A stretch of 6,062 nt of DNA from Reyranella sp. (lineage in GTDB: Bacteria > Pseudomonadota > Alphaproteobacteria > Reyranellales > Reyranellaceae): the NCBI GenBank assembly GCA_016780605.1, contig JADHLS010000352.1:1-6062 (forward strand). The letters run 5' to 3'. Under the pieces are notes generated by a model. The model saw only the letters and a program-made list of their open reading frames with translations, was not told where the DNA came from and searched no databases. This document shows, in pieces, positions 1-6,062 of the stretch; within the stretch, counting starts at the first letter, position 1, and every line of letters starts with the position of its first letter. The position numbers were made by a program, and so were the translations under genes.

Positions 1-2
1 GA

Positions 3-746
3 TTCGCGCGCGAGGTAGTCGGGCAACGACGCGATCCCCAGACCCGATTCAACCGCGCGGAAGATTCCGTAGACGTTGTTGACGCGCAGCACCACGACGC
101 GCCCCGACTGCTCGACATTGCCCTCGCGCAGCAGCCAGTTCACGTCGGGCGCCGGCGCGCGCGCATCCTCGCCGAAGATGATCAGGCGATGCTGGTCGAG
201 CTCGTCGACCGACTTGGGCTTGCCGTACTTCTGGATGTAACCATGAGAGGCATAGACGTGGCTGCGCACCGTCAGCAGATGGCGCTGCACCAACCCCGGC
301 TGGCGCGGCATCACCATACGGATGGCGACGTCGGCCTCGCGCATGCCGAGATCGAGCTCGTTGTCCGACAGTACCAGGCTGACATCGATCTCGGGATAGG
401 TCGTGATGAACTCGTGCATCTGCGCGGTGAGCCAGGTCGAGCCGAAGCCGATGGTGGTCGTGACCTTGAGGCGCCCCGCCGGCTTGTCCTGGTTGGCGCG
501 CAGCAGCGCCTCGGCAGTGTTGACCTTGGAGGCCATGTCGCGCGCCGTCCGGTAGAGCAGCTCGCCCTGCTCGGTCAGGATCAGGCCGCGCGCGTGGCGA
601 TGGAACAGCATGACGCCGAGCTGCTCCTCGAGCGCGCCGATCTGACGCGAGATCGCCGACTGGCTGAGCTTCAGCGACTCGCCGGCGTGCGTGAAACTGC
701 CTGCATCAGCTACGGCCTGGAATATCCGCAGCTTGTCCCAGTCCAT
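3..746 (-). CDS. LysR-type transcriptional regulator, LsrB/VtlR-like (C-terminus beyond left edge)
   Basis: Reading the minus strand from the ATG at 746 gives 248 codons open to the window edge, so the C-terminal part (roughly 50 residues in a typical LysR protein of about 300) is missing. The protein begins MDWDKLRIFQAVADAGSF. The winged helix-turn-helix covers residues 1-60, with the recognition region around 18-37 (LSQSAISRQIGALE). A linker helix runs to about 90 and the periplasmic-binding-protein-like effector domain starts near 91 (GRLKVTTTIGFG). The start is supported by a GGAGG at 754-758, seven bases upstream. Segments such as HRHARGLILTEQGELLYRTA and the GLGIASLPDYLA region closely match, from memory, rhizobial LsrB/VtlR, regulators of redox, envelope or virulence functions. 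It lies 64 bp downstream of trxB on the same strand, which fits a redox role. No cysteine occurs in the visible 248 residues. Family assignment is firm; the LsrB-like subtype is inference. Confidence 0.95.
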   Translation of the reverse strand, partial: MDWDKLRIFQAVADAGSFTHAGESLKLSQSAISRQIGALEEQLGVMLFHRHARGLILTEQGELLYRTARDMASKVNTAEALLRANQDKPAGRLKVTTTIGFGSTWLTAQMHEFITTYPEIDVSLVLSDNELDLGMREADVAIRMVMPRQPGLVQRHLLTVRSHVYASHGYIQKYGKPKSVDELDQHRLIIFGEDARAPAPDVNWLLREGNVEQSGRVVVLRVNNVYGIFRAVESGLGIASLPDYLARE

Positions 747-759
747 GACATGTCCTCCC

Positions 760-785
760 TGAGGCGCTGTGGCCCCCCGGCCTCA
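760..785. repeat. Inverted repeat between trxB and the LysR gene
   Basis: TGAGGC (760-765) and GCCTCA (780-785) form perfect 6-bp arms around a 14-base loop. The repeat lies within the 64-bp gap, just upstream of the LysR ribosome binding site. There is no T-run on either strand, so it does not look like an intrinsic terminator. In a trxB-LysR transcript it could fold beside the LysR Shine-Dalgarno sequence and modulate initiation. Chance occurrence in GC-rich DNA is possible. Confidence 0.35.
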
Positions 786-810
786 ACGCCTTGCGCTTTT
801 TGACCGCCTG

Positions 811-1782
811 CTACTCGGCGGCTTGCGCGAGGCGGGCTTCTTGACCCGCCAACCACTTCTCCGCCTCGAGTGCTGCCATGCAGCCAGTGCCGGCCGCCGT
901 TACGGCCTGGCGGAAGATCTTGTCCTGCACGTCGCCCGCCGCGTAGACGCCGGCGACGTCGGTCGCGGTCGAATCGGGCTTGGTGATGAGATAGCCCTCG
1001 CTGTCCATGGCAAGCTTGCCCTTGAACAGCTCGGTGTTGGGCGAATGGCCGATGGCGATGAACACGCCGTCGGTCGCGAATTCCTTCTCGGCGCCGGTCT
1101 TGACGTTCTTCACACGCACGCCCGTGACGAGCGGCGCGGGCTTGGTCTCGCCCGTGATCTCCTGCAGCGTGTGATCCCACAGCACCGTGACCTTGGGATT
1201 CTTGAACAGGCGCTCCTGCAGGATCTTCTCGGCGCGGAACGAATCGCGGCGATGGATGATCGTCACTTTCGACGCGTGATGCGTGAGGTAGAGAGCCTCC
1301 TCGACCGCCGTGTTGCCGCCGCCGACCACGACCACTTCCTTGCCGCGGAAGAAGAAGCCGTCGCAGGTGGCACAGGCCGACACGCCGCCGCCGCGGAAGG
1401 CCTCCTCGGTCGGGAGGCCGAGCCACCTTGCCGTGGCGCCGGTCGAGATGATCAATGCGTCCGCTTCATAGCGGTCCCCTGAATCGCCCAGGCAGACGAA
1501 CGGGCGGCGCGACAGGTCGACATCGACGATGGTGTCGAAAAACAGCTGAGTGCCGACATGCTCGGCCTGCTTCTGCATCTGCTCCATCAGCCAGGGACCC
1601 TGGATGACGTCGGCGAAGCCCGGATAGTTCTCGACGTCGGTCGTGATGGTGAGCTGGCCACCCGGCTGGATGCCTTGGACCAGCATCGGCCGCAGGCTCG
1701 CGCGGGCGGCATAGATGGCCGCCGTGTAGCCGGCCGGCCCGGATCCGAGAATGAGCACCTTAGCGCGATGAGTTGCCGCCAT
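811..1782 (-). CDS. trxB: Thioredoxin-disulfide reductase (TrxB)
   Basis: This cytoplasmic FAD flavoenzyme transfers electrons from NADPH to oxidised thioredoxin. The 323-residue product is of normal length for the low-molecular-weight bacterial class. It shows the N-terminal FAD motif GSGPAG (13-18) and GGQL (41-44). The redox-active CATC (137-140) is followed by DGFFF. The NADPH domain has GGGNTAVEEAL (154-164) and the 2-prime-phosphate-binding HRRDSFRAEK (177-186). The C-terminal FAD motif is YAAGDVQD (280-287). I chose the ATG at 1782 because MAATHRAKVLILGSG aligns with the usual TrxB N-terminus. An in-frame ATG at 1809 would add nine residues (MRFTGCGTD) unlike the family, and it falls inside an inverted repeat. 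The ribosome binding site for 1782 is weak (GGAACGG). The gene is divergent from lrp across 176 bp and is followed by the LysR gene. Its stop is TAG at 811-813. Confidence 0.98.
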   Translation of the reverse strand: MAATHRAKVLILGSGPAGYTAAIYAARASLRPMLVQGIQPGGQLTITTDVENYPGFADVIQGPWLMEQMQKQAEHVGTQLFFDTIVDVDLSRRPFVCLGDSGDRYEADALIISTGATARWLGLPTEEAFRGGGVSACATCDGFFFRGKEVVVVGGGNTAVEEALYLTHHASKVTIIHRRDSFRAEKILQERLFKNPKVTVLWDHTLQEITGETKPAPLVTGVRVKNVKTGAEKEFATDGVFIAIGHSPNTELFKGKLAMDSEGYLITKPDSTATDVAGVYAAGDVQDKIFRQAVTAAGTGCMAALEAEKWLAGQEARLAQAAE

Positions 1783-1805
1783 GTCCGTTCCGCATCCCGT
1801 AAACC

Positions 1806-1826
1806 GCATATCTTCGACATATATGC
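1806..1826. repeat. Inverted repeat GCATAT-N9-ATATGC ahead of trxB
   Basis: GCATAT (1806-1811) and ATATGC (1821-1826) form perfect 6-bp arms separated by nine bases. The right arm overlaps the left edge of the larger palindrome at 1824-1845 and also contains part of the candidate trxB -10. This layout fits two adjoining regulator sites, but short AT-rich arms can occur by chance. Confidence 0.4.
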
Positions 1827-1845
1827 AAACCTCGCGAGGTATGCA
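1824..1845. promoter_or_regulatory. 22-bp near-perfect palindrome, operator candidate
   Basis: The core ACCTCGCGAGGT (1829-1840) is a perfect 12-bp palindrome. After one mismatched pair (A1828 opposite A1841) the symmetry resumes with TGCA on both sides (1824-1827 and 1842-1845), so 10 of 11 pairs are complementary. It is centred 52 bp upstream of the trxB ATG, where a -35 region or spacer would lie, and about 124 bp upstream of the lrp ATG. It lacks a T-run, and its position between divergent genes argues against a terminator. A dimeric regulator is the natural ligand. The adjacent Lrp protein and the LsrB-like LysR protein are the first candidates, but nothing in the sequence identifies which. 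Confidence 0.6.
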
Positions 1846-1958
1846 CGGACGTTCTGGCCCTCAAGCGCAATTGTTCACAGATGGCCGGCGAATTTCCGCA
1901 ACTTTATTGCGCGCCCGGCATGGTTCTGGCATAGAGCGCGGCCAACGGGAGGAATTTG

Positions 1959-2435
1959 ATGGCTCGCGCAAAGCTCGATCGTATCGACCGGCGCATTCTC
2001 AGCGACCTGCAGGCAAACGGGCGCATGACCAACGTGGAGTTGGCCGAACGGGCCGGCATATCGGCGCCGCCCTGCCTGCGTCGCGTGCGGGCGCTCGAGC
2101 GGGCCGGCATCATCAAGGGCTATCACGCCGAGCTCAGCCCCGAGACGCTGGGCTACAGCGTGTCCGTCTTTGCCCTGGTGGGCCTCAACAGCCAAGCCGA
2201 GATCGACCTCAAGGCATTCGAGGAACTCATCGCGAAGTGGGACGAGGTCCGCGAATGCCACATGCTTGCGGGCGAGGCCGACTTCCTGCTGAAGATCGTC
2301 GCCGAGACCTGGGACGAGTACCAAAAGTTCCTGACCACGCGGCTGACCTCGGCGCCCAATGTCAGTCATGTCAAATCCATGATGGTGTTCCGCACTGCCA
2401 AGGCATTGCCCGGGGTGCCGATCTCGGTCGAATAG
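1959..2435 (+). CDS. Lrp/AsnC family transcriptional regulator
   Basis: This 158-residue protein has the standard Lrp/AsnC length and layout. An N-terminal helix-turn-helix (about residues 5-52) includes LDRIDRRILSDLQANGRMTN and GISAPPCLRRVRALERAGII. It is followed by the RAM ligand-binding and oligomerisation domain (about 67-143, with GYSVSVFALVGL and GEADFLLKIVAE). Family members form dimers to octamers that bind DNA and sense amino acids or related metabolites. The ATG at 1959 is preceded by a strong GGAGG (1948-1952) at six bases. A TTG immediately upstream (1956) is in frame, but the ATG is better placed. The gene is divergent from trxB, and autoregulation through the shared 176-bp region is plausible. 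The ligand cannot be read from sequence. The symbol is left blank because an lrp paralogue name cannot be assigned with certainty. Confidence 0.95.
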   Translation: MARAKLDRIDRRILSDLQANGRMTNVELAERAGISAPPCLRRVRALERAGIIKGYHAELSPETLGYSVSVFALVGLNSQAEIDLKAFEELIAKWDEVRECHMLAGEADFLLKIVAETWDEYQKFLTTRLTSAPNVSHVKSMMVFRTAKALPGVPISVE

Positions 2436-2451
2436 GCCTTGATCGACTGGT

Positions 2452-2478
2452 AGCCCGTCACAGATGGTTTGACCGGCT
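2452..2478 (+). terminator. Imperfect hairpin 17 bases after lrp stop
   Basis: AGCCCGTCA (2452-2460) pairs with TGACCGGCT (2470-2478) through eight of nine positions, with one C-C mismatch and a nine-base loop. It sits directly downstream of the lrp stop codon, where a terminator is expected. The following bases (GAAGAGC) contain no T-run, so it is not a classical intrinsic terminator. It could act with Rho or protect the 3-prime end of the transcript. Confidence 0.3.
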
Positions 2479-2752
2479 GAAGAGCAAACAGATCGCATTC
2501 GCTGCGGCTCTCCGGAAATCGCCGCAAGCCATTGACGCCCCTGCTCCTTCCGACGCCGGCATCGGCTTCATGATGTCCGCTAAACAGGGACAGGCGCGAC
2601 AAGGCGTGTTCCGCCGGCCTGGACACGCAGGCTGGCGGCCGGACCTGCCGGGCAGACGGATAGGCTCGCCCGGTGCCTGCCGCGCGCGATGGTATCGGAT
2701 GAACGATGCCTAGAACGGACGCCCGAGAACAGGCGGCAGAGACTACCATAAC

Positions 2753-2767
2753 TTGTGTAATTCACAA
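2753..2767. repeat. Short palindrome TTGTG-N5-CACAA in an AT-rich island
   Basis: Perfect 5-bp arms flank TAATT within a stretch (2751-2785) that is only about a quarter G+C in an otherwise GC-rich window. The arrangement loosely resembles sites of dimeric CRP/FNR-type regulators, but the spacing does not match the textbook consensus of either. It may mark a promoter for the gene at 2988 or for an unseen small transcript. Confidence 0.35.
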
Positions 2768-2778
2768 AATTAATAACT

Positions 2779-2801
2779 AATGTCGTTAGGTCAATGTCGT
2801 T
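2779..2801. repeat. 9-bp direct repeat AATGTCGTT
   Basis: AATGTCGTT occurs at 2779-2787 and again at 2793-2801, a 14-bp period, immediately beside the AT-rich palindrome. Direct repeats of this size next to a low-GC patch can be binding sites for a response regulator or similar protein. No known consensus is recognised. Confidence 0.4.
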
Positions 2802-2859
2802 TTCGCGCGTTCTTTTCGCCCCATGGAGAGGGTGCGGGCTCGAGCCGACGATGGTGCTG

Positions 2860-2876
2860 CGCCAGCAATGCTGGCG
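2860..2876. repeat. Perfect hairpin, 7-bp stem with 3-base loop
   Basis: CGCCAGC (2860-2866) and GCTGGCG (2870-2876) are exact complements around AAT, extendable by a G-T pair at 2859/2877. It lies 111 bp upstream of the YciB-like start codon. There is no T-run on either strand, so it is not an intrinsic terminator. It would be a stable element in any RNA crossing this region. Confidence 0.5.
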
Positions 2877-2920
2877 TCCGTCACTGTGCCGAGGGACTAG
2901 AATCCCCTTGCGGGAAACGG

Positions 2921-2950
2921 CGTGTATCTATAGCTTGCCAAAAATACACG
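2921..2950. repeat. 7-bp inverted repeat ahead of the YciB-like gene
   Basis: CGTGTAT (2921-2927) and ATACACG (2944-2950) are perfect complements separated by 16 bases. The element ends 27 bp before the ribosome binding site GGAGG at 2978-2982 and overlaps a possible -10 (TATAGC, 2929-2934). It could be an operator over the promoter or a leader stem-loop. Confidence 0.4.
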
Positions 2951-2987
2951 GCGTTACCAATACGACTGTCGCTTCACGGAGGCTCGC

Positions 2988-3572
2988 ATGGCCAACCTGA
3001 TGCATTCGGCCCGGCTGCTGATCACCGACCTCGCCTCGACCATCCTGTTCCTGGTCGTCCTGCTCGCCACCAAGGACCTGATGCTGGCCGTCGCCCTCGG
3101 CGTCGGGCTCGGTGTCGTCCAGATCGCCTGGATGAAGGTGCGCCGTCAGCCGATCGACACCATGCAGTGGCTCTCGATCGGCCTGGTTGTCGTCTCCGGC
3201 GTCGCCACCATGCTGACCAACGACGCCCGCTTCGTGATGCTGAAGCCCTCGGTGATCTACTGCATCGTCGGCGCCTACATGCTGAAGCCGGGCTGGCTGA
3301 ACCGCTATCTGCCGCCGATCGCCGTGCAGGTCGTGCCCGACATCGCCTGGATCTTTGGCTTCGTCTGGGCCGGCCTGATGTTCGCCTCGGCCGCCCTCAA
3401 CATCGCGCTGGCGCTGACCCTCGATCCGGTCGCCTGGTCGGCCGTCATGTCGATCTGGGGCATCGCCAGCAAGATCGCGCTGTTCCTGATCCAGTACGTG
3501 ATCATGCGCACGATCGGCGTGCGCCGCGGGCGCGCCGCGGCGGCCGCAACAACAGCGTCCGCTTCTACTTGA
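2988..3572 (+). CDS. YciB/IspZ-like inner membrane protein (septation protein A family)
   Basis: This predicted cytoplasmic-membrane protein of 194 residues is slightly longer than E. coli YciB (about 179). Hydrophobic segments lie near residues 9-28, 31-48, 60-76, 86-100, 118-142 and 150-175, suggesting five or six spans. Family-like signatures are [24 protein letters not shown] (77-100, shown here only as its outline ND-x-RF-x3-KP-x-VIY), an AW-x2-GF-x-WAGL-x7-LN segment (120-138) and W-x5[11 protein letters not shown] (150-166). Family members are linked to cell-envelope synthesis and septation. The ATG at 2988 follows GGAGG (2978-2982) at five bases. The C-terminus is a basic then Ala/Thr/Ser-rich tail ([16 protein letters not shown]). 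The last 8 bp overlap the end of greA on the opposite strand. It is preceded by an unusually long non-coding gap. Assignment rests on recalled family patterns; a divergent paralogue is possible. Confidence 0.78.
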   Translation: MANLMHSARLLITDLASTILFLVVLLATKDLMLAVALGVGLGVVQIAWMKVRRQPIDTMQWLSIGLVVVSGVATMLTNDARFVMLKPSVIYCIVGAYMLKPGWLNRYLPPIAVQVVPDIAWIFGFVWAGLMFASAALNIALALTLDPVAWSAVMSIWGIASKIALFLIQYVIMRTIGVRRGRAAAAATTASAST

Positions 3573-4038
3573 ACTGGACGCCCACGACCTCGTAGGAGCG
3601 CGCGCCGCGCGGCGTCTGGACCTCGACCGTATCGCCCACCGTCTTGCCGATCAGGGCGCGGCCGATCGGCGAGGTCACCGAGATGCGGCCCTTGGCGAGG
3701 TCGGCCTCGTAGGGGCCGACGATCTGGTATTTCACCTTCTCGTCGGTGTCCTCGTCGGCCAGCTTCACGGTGGCGCCGAACTTCACGACCTTGCCGGAAA
3801 GCTTGCTGAAATCGATCACCTCGGCGCGCGAGATGATGTCCTCGATCTCGGCGATTCGGCCCTCGATGAAGCCCTGGCGTTCGCGCGCGGAGGTGTATTC
3901 GGCGTTCTCGGAAAGATCGCCGTGCTCGCGCGCCGCCGCGATCGCCTTGATGATCGCCGGCCGCTCCACGCTCTTCAGTTGCTTCAGCTCGTCCTCGAGG
4001 CCCTTCAGCCCCTCGGCCGTCATCGGAACCCGTTCCAT
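3565..4038 (-). CDS. greA: Transcription elongation factor GreA
   Basis: GreA enters the RNA polymerase secondary channel and stimulates cleavage of the backtracked transcript 3-prime end, rescuing stalled complexes. The 157-residue product matches the family length. The N-terminal antiparallel coiled coil (about 1-75) carries the tip motif [11 protein letters not shown], including the acidic pair D41 and E44 needed for cleavage. The C-terminal FKBP-like domain (about 80-157) includes [21 protein letters not shown] and the final YEVVGVQ. I chose the ATG at 4038 ([10 protein letters not shown]), which matches the family N-terminus and has AAGGA about ten bases upstream. The in-frame ATG at 4080 would add 14 atypical residues. 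The gene follows carB by 81 bp on the same strand and is probably co-transcribed. Its TAG stop (3565-3567) lies inside the final codons of the convergent YciB-like gene. Confidence 0.98.
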   Translation of the reverse strand: MERVPMTAEGLKGLEDELKQLKSVERPAIIKAIAAAREHGDLSENAEYTSARERQGFIEGRIAEIEDIISRAEVIDFSKLSGKVVKFGATVKLADEDTDEKVKYQIVGPYEADLAKGRISVTSPIGRALIGKTVGDTVEVQTPRGARSYEVVGVQFK

Positions 4039-4077
4039 TGCGTGATCGTCCTTAATGAATCGCACGACGTCAACGCC

Positions 4078-4103
4078 CAACCCCGCCTGCCTGGCAGGGG
4101 TTG
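4078..4103 (-). promoter_or_regulatory. Strong intercistronic hairpin between carB and greA
   Basis: CAACCCCGCC (4078-4087) pairs with GGC-A-GGGGTTG (4093-4103): ten base pairs with one bulged A (4096) and a five-base loop. In the sense of transcription it begins 16 bases after the carB stop and ends 39 bases before the greA ATG. No U-run follows on the minus strand, so full intrinsic termination is unlikely. More plausible roles are 3-prime-end protection of carB mRNA, an RNase processing site, or partial attenuation that sets greA relative to carB. Confidence 0.5.
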
Positions 4104-4119
4104 CGTTGCCTGGTTGTGG

Positions 4120-6062
<1,943 letters not shown>

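Larger units (their letters stand above)
1783..1958. promoter_or_regulatory. Divergent trxB / lrp promoter region
   Basis: These 176 bp separate the start codons of trxB (minus) and lrp (plus) and must carry both promoters unless transcription enters from further away. On the minus strand a TATATG (1818-1823) could serve as the trxB -10 element. The position 17 bases upstream (GTGCAT, 1841-1846) is a poor -35, and the spacer is occupied by a palindrome, which suggests regulator-dependent expression. On the plus strand TTGCGC (1907-1912) and CATAGA (1930-1935) are 17 bases apart and could be a weak lrp promoter with a very short leader. Each matches the consensus at only about half its positions. 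The location is firm; the individual promoter boxes are guesses. Confidence 0.6.
2436..2987. other. 552-bp non-coding region between lrp and the YciB-like gene
   Basis: I find no convincing gene here. Open frames are short, GC-driven, and share no recognisable motif. Contents in order: an imperfect hairpin just after lrp (2452-2478); about 260 bp of featureless GC-rich sequence; an AT-rich island near 2745-2802 with a small palindrome and a 9-bp direct repeat; a perfect 7-bp stem hairpin (2860-2876); a GGGA/TCCC mini-stem (2893-2906); and a 7-bp inverted repeat (2921-2950) close to the downstream gene. A weak promoter-like pair, TTGCGG (2908-2913) and TATAGC (2929-2934), has a short 15-base spacer. 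The stretch is long for this compact window and may hold a distant promoter with a structured leader, a small RNA, or gene-decay debris. Confidence 0.6.

Noticed and set aside
710..1426. 238-residue minus-strand frame overlapping trxB and the LysR start
   Set aside because: It is an out-of-frame reading of trxB; the trxB frame carries every catalytic motif.
1783..1809. Longer TrxB start at 1809 adding nine residues
   Set aside because: The extra MRFTGCGTD is unlike the family N-terminus, and the codon lies inside an inverted repeat in the promoter region.
1781..2713. 310-residue plus-strand frame running through the lrp gene and beyond
   Set aside because: It is an alternative frame of lrp with Arg/Gly-rich low-information sequence. 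The real lrp frame has a strong ribosome binding site and full domain structure.
2366..2749. 127-residue minus-strand frame in the lrp/YciB-like gap
   Set aside because: It overlaps the 3-prime end of lrp, has no recognisable domain and no clear ribosome binding site; composition looks like random GC-rich translation.
2820..2915. Possible tRNA-like segment in the non-coding gap
   Set aside because: GC-rich short stems are present, but there is no TTCGAAT-type T-loop, no cloverleaf pairing and no acceptor stem.
2794..3000. 68-residue plus-strand frame just upstream of and overlapping the YciB-like start
   Set aside because: It was considered as a leader peptide. It has no good ribosome binding site and no regulatory residue run, and it is most simply explained by chance.
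4039..4080. Longer GreA start at 4080 adding 14 residues
   Set aside because: GreA proteins begin close to the [10 protein letters not shown] position; the AAGGA motif is correctly placed for 4038 and would be inside the longer frame.

Overview
This 6.06 kb window is GC-rich, densely coded chromosomal DNA. It most likely comes from an alphaproteobacterium. The evidence is the close protein-level resemblance of several genes to alphaproteobacterial families: an Lrp regulator with the SAPPCLRRVRALE helix-turn-helix, a LysR regulator resembling rhizobial LsrB/VtlR, and CarB next to GreA. I cannot fix genus or order from the sequence alone. I see no mobile element, tRNA, rRNA, CRISPR array or phage gene.

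Layout, left to right. (1) 3-746, minus: a LysR-type regulator cut by the left edge. (2) 811-1782, minus: thioredoxin reductase trxB, 64 bp upstream of the LysR gene and probably co-transcribed with it. (3) 1783-1958: a divergent promoter region with a 22-bp near-perfect palindrome and further inverted repeats. (4) 1959-2435, plus: an Lrp/AsnC regulator. (5) 2436-2987: a 552-bp non-coding stretch with an AT-rich island, short repeats and two good hairpins. (6) 2988-3572, plus: a YciB/IspZ-like multi-pass membrane protein. (7) 3565-4038, minus: transcription elongation factor greA, overlapping the previous gene tail-to-tail by 8 bp. (8) 3-prime part of carB, minus, from the right edge to 4120, separated from greA by a strong intercistronic hairpin.

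Two functional groups stand out. carB and greA are co-oriented and join pyrimidine/arginine precursor synthesis with transcript-cleavage proofreading. The lrp / trxB / LysR set joins thiol redox balance with two regulators: lrp is divergent from trxB, and the LysR gene follows trxB. From memory, the neighbourhood carB-greA-lrp-trxB-lsrB resembles that of rhizobia, with the membrane-protein gene as an addition between greA and lrp.

Most of the window is ordinary core genome, and I do not see a previously undescribed system. The points most worth checking are the palindromic operator candidate between trxB and lrp, the complete absence of cysteines in the visible part of the LsrB-like regulator, and the structured 552-bp gap ahead of the membrane-protein gene.
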